64,000 nucleotides of DNA from Rubrivivax sp. (GTDB taxonomy: Bacteria > Pseudomonadota > Gammaproteobacteria > Burkholderiales > Burkholderiaceae_C). Positions within the stretch are counted from its first letter, which is position 1, and every line of letters begins with the position of its first letter. The notes under the pieces are model-generated. The model made no database searches, was not told where the DNA came from, and saw only the letters and a program-made list of their open reading frames with translations. The DNA is taken from positions 62,001 through 126,000 of the forward strand of contig JALHPF010000007.1 of the NCBI GenBank assembly GCA_022842595.1. Direction: 5' to 3'. The position numbers and the translations under genes are program-made. Positions 43,674-52,666 of this stretch are shown here, piece after piece.

Positions 43674-46600
43674 ATGGCAACACGACAGCAGACGGACGCG
43701 ACCCGGCGGCCTCCAGCGGCCCGACGCCAGCCGGCACGACGGGCCGCGGCGCGCGAGCCGACGCCCTTGCATATCGTCGGCATCGGCGCCTCGGCTGGCG
43801 GGCTCGAGGCCTGCCAGGAACTGCTTCGCCACCTGCCTGCCGACACCGGCCTGGGCTTCGTGCTGGTGCAGCACCTCGACCCCAGCCACGCCAGCATGCT
43901 GGTCGACATCCTTCAGCGCGTGACGAAGATGCCGGTGGTCGAGGCCGGCGACCGCATGCCGGTGGCGCAGAACCGCGTGCACGTGATCCCGCCCAACCGA
44001 GACATGGTCCTGTCGGGCGGCAAGCTGCGCCTGACGGCGCCGGCGGAACCCCGTGGCCTGCGCATGCCGATCGACACCTTCTTCCACTCGCTGGCCGACG
44101 ACGCAGCCGACCGCGCCGTCGGCATCGTGCTGTCGGGAACGGGCACGGACGGAACCCTGGGGCTGGGCGCGATCTTCGGCGCCGGCGGGCTGTGCCTGGT
44201 CCAGGAGCCCGGCAGCGCCAGGTTTTCAGGCATGCCGTCCAGCGCCATCCAGGCCGGCTATGCCCATCAGATCCTGCCGGCGGAGCAGATGCCGAATGCC
44301 CTGCCGCAACTCGAGGGGGACCCGACCGTTGAAGTCGCAGCGGGCGGCGGCCTTCCTGCGCCGGCGCCGGCCGGCCTGGACGAGGTGCTGAGCCTGTTGC
44401 GCAAGGCGACCGGGCACGACTTCTCGCTGTACAAGAAGTCCACCATCAGCCGCCGGCTGGAGCGGCGAATGGCGCAGCACAACCTGCGCGACCTGCCGGC
44501 CTATGCAGCCTGTCTCAGGGACCACCCTTCCGAATACCCTGAACTGTTCCGGGAACTGCTGATCAACGTCACCCGGTTCTTCCGCGACCCGCAGGCCTTC
44601 GTGGCGCTGAAGCGCAAGATCATTCCGCAGCTGCTCGAAGGCAAGCCTGCAGGCTACGTGCTGCGCATCTGGGTGGCAGGCTGCGCCACCGGTGAAGAGG
44701 TCTATTCGGTGGCCATGGTCGTGCGCGAGTGGATGGACGAGACCCAGCGCGACCTGAAGGTGCAGATCTATGGCACCGACCTGGACGACGACGCGATCAA
44801 GGTCGCGCGTACCGGGCTTTACGCGCCAGGAATCGCCGCGGACGTCGGCCCTGAACGCCTGCCGCGCTTCTTCACCAAGGAGGACGCGGGCTTCCGCGTC
44901 ACCAAGGCGGTACGCGAGATGACCGTCTTCGCGGTCCAGAGCATCGTCCGGGACCCGCCCTTCACCCGGCTGGACCTGCTGTGCTGCCGCAACGTGCTGA
45001 TCTATCTGGAACCGGAACTGCAGGACCGGCTGATGCCGATGTTTCACTACGCCCTCAATCCTGGTGGCGTTCTGTTCCTCTCGCCTTCCGAGAGCGTCGG
45101 CAAGCACCTCGACCTGTTCGATGTGCTCGACCGCAAGTGGAAGTTCTACCGCTCGAAGGTGCACCTCGTGACGACGCGAAAGATGCCGCCGGACACCTTG
45201 CCCTGGGTGGCCGAGAGGACACCCGCTGCCATCGCGGCGGCTGTCAGCAGGCCGGGCGGGCAGGAGCTGGCCGAACTGGCCCGGCGCGCATTGCTGCAGT
45301 CCTATGCACCGGCCGCGGTCGTGACCGACCTGCAGGGCAACATCCTCTACGTCCACGGCGACACCGGCCCCTATCTCCGGCCAGCGCCGGGGGACCCCAG
45401 CTACAAGCTCGTCGACATGGCGCGTGAAGGCCTGCAGCTGGCGCTGCGCGAAGGCATGCGCCTGGCTGCCACCCAGGGGTCGCCCACGGCCAGCACGCCG
45501 ACCCTGCTGGCTGGCCACGGCGCACGGCGAGAGGTCAGACTGACGGTACGGCCGCTCCCCCACCCTGACGCAAGCCAGGGCTTGCTGCTTGTGAGCTTTC
45601 AGGCCGTCGACACCGAAGCCGCAGCCGAACCCGCTCGAACGACCCGGGGCAAGGTGCCGGCCGCCACCAGGCGCACCCTGGAACTCGAGCATGAACTCCT
45701 GCAGGCGAAAGAGAACCTGCGCGCGATGCTCGAGGAACAGCAGATCTCGAACGAGGAACTCAAGTCGACCAACGAGGAACTGCAGTCCACCAACGAGGAG
45801 CTGCAGTCGACCAATGAAGAGATGGAGACCTCGAAGGAAGAGCTGCAGTCGGTCAACGAGGAGCTGGTCACCGTCAACTCCGAACTGCAGAACAAGATCG
45901 AGCAGATGGCGGGTATGCAGGACGACATGAAGAACCTGCTCGATAACCTGCAGCTCGGTGTCATCTTCCTGGACCGGCAGCTGCGCATCCGGCGCTTCAC
46001 CCGCGAAGCGACCAAGGTCTACCGGCTGCTTGCCGGCGACGTCGGCCGGCCGCTGTCGGACATCCGCAACGAGTTCACGGGCCCCGACTTCCTGCCCGAT
46101 GTCCAGGTCGTGCTCGATTCGCTGGTGCCGACCGAGCGTGAGGCGCGCACGCAGCAGGGTAGCTGGGTGCTGGTGCGCATTCAGCCGTATCGCACCGTGG
46201 ACAACGTCATCGACGGCGCCGTCATGACCTTCGACGATGTCACCGAGCGCGTGGCGGCCATGGCGGCGCAGGAAGCGCGGACGCTGGCCGAGGCGATCGT
46301 CGACGCCGTCGCCAGCCCTCTGCTGGTGCTGGACGCCGCACACCGGGTGCTGTCGGCGAACCGCGCCTTCCACGAGGAGTTCGGCGGCCAGAGCCAGGGC
46401 ACGGTGGGCGAAGACCTCTTCGCCCTGGCTGGCCGCCAATGGGACCTGCCGGCGGTGCGAGCCCTCGTCGAAGCCCCGTGGTCGGCCGGGCAAGTGCCTG
46501 AAAGCCGGCAGGCCGAGGTCACTCTGGCGGGTACCGAGGGGCCGCGCTACGCCCTCTGCGCACGCCGCATCCTGGGCATTTCGCCACGGCGCCAGATCGT

Positions 46601-46688
46601 GTTGCTCGCGATCTCGCCAGTTCCGGTGCCCAGCGTAGCGAAGCAGCCGACGCTGCCACGCCACAAGCGGCCCGCCACCGGCGCCTAA
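43674..46688 (+). CDS. CheB-CheR-PAS fusion chemosensory protein
   Basis: The 1004-residue protein has several domains in order. A CheB methylesterase domain (about 32-220) keeps the triad Ser40, His67, Asp159. A CheR methyltransferase (about 245-490) has the SAM site VAGCATGEEVYS near 335. A coiled coil of NEEL repeats spans about 665-745, followed by a PAS domain (about 750-855) and a second PAS-like domain (about 875-965). No kinase domain follows, unlike longer family members, and the CheB receiver is absent. It probably modifies a receptor or signals through partners such as the gene upstream. Confidence 0.92.
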   Translation: MATRQQTDATRRPPAARRQPARRAAAREPTPLHIVGIGASAGGLEACQELLRHLPADTGLGFVLVQHLDPSHASMLVDILQRVTKMPVVEAGDRMPVAQNRVHVIPPNRDMVLSGGKLRLTAPAEPRGLRMPIDTFFHSLADDAADRAVGIVLSGTGTDGTLGLGAIFGAGGLCLVQEPGSARFSGMPSSAIQAGYAHQILPAEQMPNALPQLEGDPTVEVAAGGGLPAPAPAGLDEVLSLLRKATGHDFSLYKKSTISRRLERRMAQHNLRDLPAYAACLRDHPSEYPELFRELLINVTRFFRDPQAFVALKRKIIPQLLEGKPAGYVLRIWVAGCATGEEVYSVAMVVREWMDETQRDLKVQIYGTDLDDDAIKVARTGLYAPGIAADVGPERLPRFFTKEDAGFRVTKAVREMTVFAVQSIVRDPPFTRLDLLCCRNVLIYLEPELQDRLMPMFHYALNPGGVLFLSPSESVGKHLDLFDVLDRKWKFYRSKVHLVTTRKMPPDTLPWVAERTPAAIAAAVSRPGGQELAELARRALLQSYAPAAVVTDLQGNILYVHGDTGPYLRPAPGDPSYKLVDMAREGLQLALREGMRLAATQGSPTASTPTLLAGHGARREVRLTVRPLPHPDASQGLLLVSFQAVDTEAAAEPARTTRGKVPAATRRTLELEHELLQAKENLRAMLEEQQISNEELKSTNEELQSTNEELQSTNEEMETSKEELQSVNEELVTVNSELQNKIEQMAGMQDDMKNLLDNLQLGVIFLDRQLRIRRFTREATKVYRLLAGDVGRPLSDIRNEFTGPDFLPDVQVVLDSLVPTEREARTQQGSWVLVRIQPYRTVDNVIDGAVMTFDDVTERVAAMAAQEARTLAEAIVDAVASPLLVLDAAHRVLSANRAFHEEFGGQSQGTVGEDLFALAGRQWDLPAVRALVEAPWSAGQVPESRQAEVTLAGTEGPRYALCARRILGISPRRQIVLLAISPVPVPSVAKQPTLPRHKRPATGA

Positions 46689-46723
46689 GCACGCGCCGGG
46701 GCGCAAGAATCGCTCGGCGGAGC

Positions 46724-49150
46724 TCAGGCCCGCTGCGCGGCCTCGGCTTCCAGGACCAGGCGCGTCACCGCCAGCAACGTATCGGGCGTGACGCTGATCG
46801 CGTCGATGCCCATGGCCACCAGGGCCTGGGCCATGGAAGGGTCGTCGGACGGCGCCTGGCCGCACAGGCCGATGTGGCGGCCATGGCGGTGCGCACCGTC
46901 GATGGCCTGGCGGATCATCGTCATGACGCCCGCGTCGCGCTCGTCGAAATCGAAGGCCACGATCTCGGAGTCGCGGTCCACGCCCAGCACCAGCTGCGTC
47001 AGGTCGTTGGAACCGATCGAGAAGCCGTCGAACAGCTGGGCGAAGGCATCGATCTGGATGACGTTGTTCGGGATCTCGCACATCACGTAGATCTCCAGCC
47101 CGTTCTGGCCGCGGGCCAGGCCGTGGCCGGCCATCGCGGCCAGCACCCGCTCGGCCTCGCCGATGCGGCGGCAGAAGGGCACCATCAGCTTCACGTTGAC
47201 CAGGCCCATGTCCTCGCGCACGCGCCGCAGCGCCGCACATTCGAGCGCGAAGCCCTCGGCATAGGCGGGGTGCGCATAACGCGAGGCGCCGCGAAAGCCG
47301 ATCATCGGGTTGGCTTCGACCGGTTCGAAGTCGCGGCCCCCGAGCAGGCTGGCGTATTCATTGGTCTTGAAGTCGGACAGGCGCACGATCACCGGGCGCG
47401 GGTAGAACGCCGCGGCGATGGTGCCAATGCCTTCGGCCAGCTCGCGCACGAAGAAGTCTGCCGGGGTGGCGTGGCCCTTGGTCAGGACGGCCAGCTGCGC
47501 CCGCACCGCAGGGTCGATCACACGCTCGGGATGGACCAGGGCCATCGGGTGGGCACGGATGTGCTCGGCCACGATGAATTCCATCCGCGCCAGGCCGACA
47601 CCGGCGCTGGGCAACAGGCCGGTCTGGAAGGCCAGGTCGGGGTTGCCCAGGTTCACCATCAACTCGGTCCGCGGCCGTCCCAGGGAAGACAGGTCGGTCC
47701 GCGTGCGCGTGAAGTCGATGCGGCCGGCGTAGACATGGCCCTGCGCGCCTTCGGCACAGCTGACCGTGACCTCGTCGCCGGTGCGCAGTTCGCGGGTGGC
47801 GTTTTCGCAGCCCACCACCGCCGGTATGCCGAGTTCGCGCGCGACGATCGCGGCATGGCAGGTGCGCCCGCCGCGGTTGGTGACGACAGCGGCCGCCGAC
47901 TTCATGACCGTGCCCCAGTCGGGCATCGTGGTGTCGGCGACGAGCACCTCGCCGGGCTGGAATTCACCGAGGTGCGCCACGTCCGCGACCACGCGCACCC
48001 GGCCACTGGCGATGCCGCTGCCGACCGCGCGGCCACGCACGCGCGAAACGCCGGGTGTGGCCAGGCGCAGCTCGTCGACGAAGCCCTGCGTGCGTTGCGA
48101 ACTCACGGTCTCGGGCCGGGCCTGCACGATGTAGAGGCAACCGTCGACGCCGTCCAGCGCCCATTCCACGTCCATCGGCACAGGCCGCCCGGCCCGGGCA
48201 CTGTAGTGGTCCTCGATGGCCAGGGCCGCGTCGGCCAATTCGAGCACCTGCGCGTCGTTCAGGCAGTAACGCTCACGTTCTTCCTGCGAGGTGGGCATGT
48301 TGCGCGTGGTGTCGCGCCCGGCCGTGCGGGCGTAGACCATGCGGATCTCCTTGGCTCCGCGCTGGCGCCGCAGCACGCAGCGCTTGCCCTGGCGCAGGGT
48401 GGGCTTGAAGACGTGGAACTCGTCGGGGTCGACGGTGCCTTGCACGACGTTTTCACCCAGGCCCCAGGCGCCGGTGACGAAGACGACATCGCGAAAGCCC
48501 GACTCGGTGTCCAGCGTGAACACCACGCCGCTGGCGCCGTGATCGGCGCGCACCATCTTCATCACGCCCACCGACTGCGCAATCCTGAAGTGGTCGAAAC
48601 CATGCTCGACGCGGTAGCTGATCGCGCGGTCCATGAACAGGCTGGCAAAACAATGTTGCACCGCCACCAGCAGCCGCTGGCCACCGGCGATGTTGAGGAA
48701 GGTCTCGTGCTGGCCGGCAAAGCTGGCGGTGGGCAGGTCCTCCGCCGTCGCGGAGCTGCGCACGGCCACGGTCAGCGCGTCGCCGTACTCGGCCTGCAGC
48801 CGGGCGTGTGCGGCCAGGATCCCGTCCCGCAGTTCCTCCGGCAATGGTGCCGCCAGCACGATCTCGCGCGCGGCCTGCGCGCGCCGAGCCAGGTCGTCGA
48901 CATCGCGGACGTCCAGCCCCTCGAGCGCGCGCTTCAGCGGCCCCCAGGCCTGGGCCTGGTCCATCACATGGCGGTAGGCCTGGGCCGTCACGGCAAAGCC
49001 ATTCGGCACGCGGACACCGACGGGCGCAAGCCGGCTGTACATCTCACCCAGCGACGCGTTCTTGCCGCCAACACTGGCGACATCGTCGTTGCCGATGTCG
49101 GCAAACCAGCGGATCCAGCGGGACGTCTTGGGAACACCGATATCCGCCAT
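46724..49150 (-). CDS. ppsA: Phosphoenolpyruvate synthase
   Basis: The 808-residue enzyme has an N-terminal ATP-binding domain (SVGGKNASLGEM, AVRSSATAEDLPTASFAGQHETFLN), a phosphohistidine domain with His432 in TNRGGRTCHAAIVARELG, and a C-terminal PEP/pyruvate barrel with GLCGQAPSD. It makes PEP from pyruvate and ATP for gluconeogenesis. This fits the glyoxylate shunt and glycogen genes in the window. It is convergent with the CheB-CheR gene. The promoter region shows only a half FNR site. Confidence 0.96.
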   Translation of the reverse strand: MADIGVPKTSRWIRWFADIGNDDVASVGGKNASLGEMYSRLAPVGVRVPNGFAVTAQAYRHVMDQAQAWGPLKRALEGLDVRDVDDLARRAQAAREIVLAAPLPEELRDGILAAHARLQAEYGDALTVAVRSSATAEDLPTASFAGQHETFLNIAGGQRLLVAVQHCFASLFMDRAISYRVEHGFDHFRIAQSVGVMKMVRADHGASGVVFTLDTESGFRDVVFVTGAWGLGENVVQGTVDPDEFHVFKPTLRQGKRCVLRRQRGAKEIRMVYARTAGRDTTRNMPTSQEERERYCLNDAQVLELADAALAIEDHYSARAGRPVPMDVEWALDGVDGCLYIVQARPETVSSQRTQGFVDELRLATPGVSRVRGRAVGSGIASGRVRVVADVAHLGEFQPGEVLVADTTMPDWGTVMKSAAAVVTNRGGRTCHAAIVARELGIPAVVGCENATRELRTGDEVTVSCAEGAQGHVYAGRIDFTRTRTDLSSLGRPRTELMVNLGNPDLAFQTGLLPSAGVGLARMEFIVAEHIRAHPMALVHPERVIDPAVRAQLAVLTKGHATPADFFVRELAEGIGTIAAAFYPRPVIVRLSDFKTNEYASLLGGRDFEPVEANPMIGFRGASRYAHPAYAEGFALECAALRRVREDMGLVNVKLMVPFCRRIGEAERVLAAMAGHGLARGQNGLEIYVMCEIPNNVIQIDAFAQLFDGFSIGSNDLTQLVLGVDRDSEIVAFDFDERDAGVMTMIRQAIDGAHRHGRHIGLCGQAPSDDPSMAQALVAMGIDAISVTPDTLLAVTRLVLEAEAAQRA

Positions 49151-49277
49151 GGTTCACTCCCTGGGATGGGTGAGGCAAGTTGGCGCAAATGTCAGCGGCG
49201 TGGGACCACCGCGACCCTGACCTTGATCGAAAGAAGTGGTGCGGCAACGGTGTCGGCGCGTACCCGACACCGACCGA

Positions 49278-49508
49278 CTAGCGATCGACCGAGGCCTCGG
49301 CCGCGAACCAGTCCTCCAGATCGTGGCCAGGACTGCAGCCGCGTGACTCGTACAAGGCATAGGCGGCGTCGCGGACGCGCTGTTCGCGGTCCGGCTCGGT
49401 CGACTGTGGCGACATCGCCGTTGGCCCGTCGGCATTCACGACCATGGCAAGCGGTGGCTTGGCGATGACGGCGCGTGTCTTCGTGTCGCCCTGGTGGAGG
49501 TGCTTCAT
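49278..49508 (-). CDS. DUF2934 protein
   Basis: The 76-residue protein ends in the DUF2934 motif: REQRVRDAAYALYESRGCSPGHDLEDWFAAE. The N-terminus (MKHLHQGDTKTRAV) is polar and unstructured. The family is common in stress gene clusters of proteobacteria, with unknown function. The upstream region carries an FNR-type box about 100 bases before ATG. Confidence 0.82.
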   Translation of the reverse strand: MKHLHQGDTKTRAVIAKPPLAMVVNADGPTAMSPQSTEPDREQRVRDAAYALYESRGCSPGHDLEDWFAAEASVDR

Positions 49509-49579
49509 GTCATGGCTCCGTTGAAGGTCCGGCGGAATGCCAGCGGCCGCCCCGTAGCGCGCCCATGGCCCGATTGCTC

Positions 49580-49621
49580 AGGCTAGGCGAGGCCTGCAGG
49601 TGGGGCATTGAGCGAGATCAA
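49580..49621 (-). promoter_or_regulatory. FNR-type box and promoter of the DUF2934 gene
   Basis: TTGAG-CGAG-ATCAA occupies 49608-49621. On the minus strand TAGCCT (49585-49580) follows 22 bases later as -10. The start of transcription would fall near 49573, with a leader of about 65 bases. Confidence 0.6.
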
Positions 49622-49676
49622 CGGTGACGGGAACCGCCAGCGACCCCGGAAAACGAATGTCGTCGTGGCGGGGCCT

Positions 49677-49690
49677 CCCGGCCGGCCGGG
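49677..49690. terminator. Perfect 14-base palindrome after the PEP-CTERM gene
   Basis: CCCGGCCGGCCGGG lies 22 bases after the stop of the PEP-CTERM gene and may form the stem of a terminator. There is no U run. Confidence 0.3.
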
Positions 49691-49711
49691 CTTGGCTCTG
49701 GAAAAGGCCGT

Positions 49712-50698
49712 TCAGCGCTGCCGCCGCACCCTCACCATCAGCAGGCCGAGGCCTGCGGCCAGCAGCAGCCAGGTCGTCGGCTCAGGAATGCTGGGCGCAA
49801 ATGCCAGGCCACCGGACGGGATGACAGGGCTGCCGGCAAACAGGCCGTAGGCACCGTACGGGGTGGCCACGGTGTCGTCGGTGAAGCTGCGCGTGATCAG
49901 GTCGAATTCGCGGTGGAAGCCGCCAAGATGACCCTCGGCCTGCGACAGCAGCACCAGCTTGCCGCCGCCGGCGCCGATCAGGGGCACGCGGCTGTCGGTG
50001 AAGCCCAGGTTCGACAGGTTCAGGATCGATTCGGTGGCCCCCGTCGTCGGGTTCCACGAGAACACCTCGATCGGCGACCCCACCCGGCTTTGCGACAGGT
50101 AGATGCGGTCCGTGACCGCGTCGTAGGCGATGCCGCGCACGTTGATCGGATTCGTGCCCTGCGCCGGGCCGACCAGGTTGGTGGCGGTCATCAGGCCGGT
50201 CGCCGCATCGACGCGGAACAGCCCGCCCTGGATCCAGCCGCCCAGCGCCGGCAGGTTCTGGCCCAGGTTGCGGAAGACATAGAGCTCGCTGCGCGTGGTG
50301 TCGTAGGCGATGCCGTTCAACTGCATGAGCGCGTTGCCGCCGGGCAGGGCCTGGAAGGGCTGCGTCACGAAGCTGGCGCTGCCGTCGTAGCCCATCTGGA
50401 AGATATTGGTGCCGGTGGTGCCGGCCGTCTGCACGTCGCTGATGCCGAAGAAGCGTGCATTGGCGTCGTCGCCCGCCAGGCCGCGGAAGCCGGGCGCTGC
50501 CGCCAGCGGGATGCCGAAAGACTCGAAGCTCCGCAAGCGCTGAGAAGTCGAGGTACCGAAATCGTTGAAGAACAAGCCCGTGTCGTAGTTCGAGAACGAC
50601 GGCCGGTTGATGGCCGAGACGAACTGTGCCTGCACCTGACCAGCCAGACCGGCAAGCAGACCGAAAAACGCGAGCCAGGTCGAAAGTCTCCGAGTCAT
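49712..50698 (-). CDS. PEP-CTERM sorted exported protein
   Basis: The 328-residue protein has a signal peptide (MTRRLSTWLAFFGLLAGLAGQVQA). Its middle is rich in Gly, Thr and aromatic residues (DUF4394-like or beta-propeller-like, with GIAYDTTRSELYVF and GIAYDAVTDRIYLS repeats). It ends in a PEP-CTERM signal: IPEPTTWLLLAAGLGLLMV then RVRRQR. It should be processed by exosortase and released to the envelope or matrix. No exosortase gene is in the window. It lies 36 bases after the lipase-like gene. Confidence 0.88.
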   Translation of the reverse strand: MTRRLSTWLAFFGLLAGLAGQVQAQFVSAINRPSFSNYDTGLFFNDFGTSTSQRLRSFESFGIPLAAAPGFRGLAGDDANARFFGISDVQTAGTTGTNIFQMGYDGSASFVTQPFQALPGGNALMQLNGIAYDTTRSELYVFRNLGQNLPALGGWIQGGLFRVDAATGLMTATNLVGPAQGTNPINVRGIAYDAVTDRIYLSQSRVGSPIEVFSWNPTTGATESILNLSNLGFTDSRVPLIGAGGGKLVLLSQAEGHLGGFHREFDLITRSFTDDTVATPYGAYGLFAGSPVIPSGGLAFAPSIPEPTTWLLLAAGLGLLMVRVRRQR

Positions 50699-50734
50699 GT
50701 TTTCATGCTCCAGGGTGAAGGAACGGGGGATGGT

Positions 50735-52003
50735 CTACAGGCCGCGCACCACCTGCGCCATCTGCGACAGCATGGTCTGCCAGTAAGGCTGCACGCAGTC
50801 CAGGTGGCCGGAAGGCACGCTCGTGCACTCCTGCAGCAGCACATCGGGCGCGCCGCGGCCCTGCATGGCCTGCAGGGCATGGGCGCTGGCAACGAAGGGC
50901 ACGGTCTGGTCGTCGCGGCCATGGAACAGGCGCACAGGCTGGGCGGGCCGCCAGTCGTGCACGTCGCTTTCGCGGTTGATGGCCGCGCGGTCGTTGTCGA
51001 GGAAGATGTCGATGAAGCGACCGTCGAAAACGACATCGCTGTCGCCGGGCATCAGGCGCCTGAGCATCTCGTCGCGAAGCTGTCGCCTGAGGCTCGAGCC
51101 CAGGTACTGCAGCAGGTCGGGGTTCACCAGCACCGCCAGCAGCGGGACTTCCCGGCGCACCCGGCGCAGCAGTTCATCCAGCGTCGCGCCCACGTCCAGG
51201 GGCCCTGCCCCAGCCGCACTGCCCACGACCGCTGCGGCGATGGCGTCGCCTCTGGCCTGCAGCGCGCGGTGGGCGGCCAGAGTGGCATGGGCACCTTGCG
51301 AATAACCCACCAGGAAGAGCTGGCCGTTTAGCGGCAGCCCGACGTTGTTGACATGCACGCTGCCTGCGTCCAGCAGGTCGACGACGGCAGCGGCCATCGG
51401 CCCGGCCAGCAGGTAAGGGTGCGGTGCGCCTTTCGAGACGCCGTAGCCCACATAGTCGGCCGCGATCACCACGTAGCCCATCGACGCCATCACCACCGCC
51501 GGCTCGCTGGCCGTCGGGTTGTTGCTGGGCGCCTGGGCGTCGCGAAAGATCGTCGGGTGCTGGTAGCTGATCACGGGGCTGGCGGCGCCGGCACCCTTGC
51601 GCGGCACAGCCAGCAGGCCCGAAGCCACGATGGGCTGGTTGCGGCTGTCGCTGGTGACGTAGGTCAGCCGGAAGGTGTCGACGTCATAGACCGGGGCGAT
51701 GGCCGGGACGCGGGCCCCGGCCATCGCGGCCAACACGTCCTGCACGCTCACACGGCCCAGTGGGACAGCGCTGCGCAGGGTGCCAGGGGTGGTGCCTTCG
51801 GCCAGCGTCACCGGGCCCGTGGCCAGCGGCCTGGACGTGGCCTCGGCAGGCGCCTGTATCGAGTTGCCTGCGCTGGCGCCCACCACAACGGCGTCACCGT
51901 CAGCGCCACCACCACATGCGCCGAGCAGGCAAGTCGCTACCAGAGCGCACCAACGCTCTGCGGTGAACCCCCTAGACGGTTCATTGCGGGAATTCGTCAA
52001 CAT
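50735..52003 (-). CDS. Lipase-like alpha/beta hydrolase lipoprotein
   Basis: The 422-residue protein has a lipoprotein signal with the lipobox LLGAC followed by GGGADGD. The hydrolase core has the nucleophile Ser in GYSQGAHATLAAHRAL, and DDQTVPF and SGHLDC supply the acid and His. Length and motifs match secretory lipase/esterase families. ATG 52003 was chosen as the start of the signal; ATG 52069 would add a non-signal extension. It appears to be in an operon with the PEP-CTERM gene. Confidence 0.85.
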   Translation of the reverse strand: MLTNSRNEPSRGFTAERWCALVATCLLGACGGGADGDAVVVGASAGNSIQAPAEATSRPLATGPVTLAEGTTPGTLRSAVPLGRVSVQDVLAAMAGARVPAIAPVYDVDTFRLTYVTSDSRNQPIVASGLLAVPRKGAGAASPVISYQHPTIFRDAQAPSNNPTASEPAVVMASMGYVVIAADYVGYGVSKGAPHPYLLAGPMAAAVVDLLDAGSVHVNNVGLPLNGQLFLVGYSQGAHATLAAHRALQARGDAIAAAVVGSAAGAGPLDVGATLDELLRRVRREVPLLAVLVNPDLLQYLGSSLRRQLRDEMLRRLMPGDSDVVFDGRFIDIFLDNDRAAINRESDVHDWRPAQPVRLFHGRDDQTVPFVASAHALQAMQGRGAPDVLLQECTSVPSGHLDCVQPYWQTMLSQMAQVVRGL

Positions 52004-52099
52004 GCCTGGATGATGCGCCCGCCACGCTTTTCGGCGTTCCCTGGGGGCATGGTCCGGCGTATAAACCACTCTGCCTCAAGACTGATCACAGGAACCCGC

Positions 52100-52666
52100 A
52101 TGACCCGATTCCACCCGCACTCGACCCTGGCCGCCCTCGTGGCCACGTGCGCTGCGCTGGCCAGCCCGCTTGCCCAGGGCCAGACCGGCGGCCCGAAGCT
52201 GAGCCCGGGCTTGTGGGAGCACAGCTTCACGATGAAAAGCCAAAGCGGCAAGATGGAAAGGGCGATGAAGGAGATGCAGCAGGCCATGGCCAGCATGCCG
52301 CCCGAACAGCGCCGCCAGATGGAAGCGATGATGGGCAAGCAAGGCGTGGCCATCGGCCCGCAGGGCAACAGCGTCAAGGTCTGCATGAGCAAGGAAGACG
52401 CCGAACGCGACCAGCCACCGCCGGCGCAGGAAGGCTGCACGCAGACGGCCCAGCGCAGCGGCAACGTCTGGAGCATTTCGTTCAAGTGCCAGGGCCCGCC
52501 GCCTTCCAGCGGCAACGGCAGCGTCACCATTCAGAGCCCCACCGCCTACAGCGGCATCATCAATGTCGTCACCGACGTCGATGGCAAGGCCGAGAAGGTG
52601 GAAATGGCCACCTCGGGCAAGTGGCTGGGCGCCAATTGCGGCAATATCAAACCCGTCAAGCCTTGA
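52100..52666 (+). CDS. DUF3617-family exported protein
   Basis: The 188-residue protein has a signal peptide ([27 protein letters not shown]) and the DUF3617 start [14 protein letters not shown] Met/Gln/Glu-rich helical segment follows, then [12 protein letters not shown] and four Cys likely paired in the periplasm. AGGA lies eight bases before ATG. The last 11 bases overlap the convergent glgA gene. Function is unknown. Confidence 0.87.
   Translation: MTRFHPHSTLAALVATCAALASPLAQGQTGGPKLSPGLWEHSFTMKSQSGKMERAMKEMQQAMASMPPEQRRQMEAMMGKQGVAIGPQGNSVKVCMSKEDAERDQPPPAQEGCTQTAQRSGNVWSISFKCQGPPPSSGNGSVTIQSPTAYSGIINVVTDVDGKAEKVEMATSGKWLGANCGNIKPVKP

Noticed and set aside
49151..49277. FNR-type box before ppsA (TTGATCGAAAGAAG region)
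   Set aside because: Only one half-site is good; the other has three or more mismatches, so it does not meet the level of the five accepted boxes.
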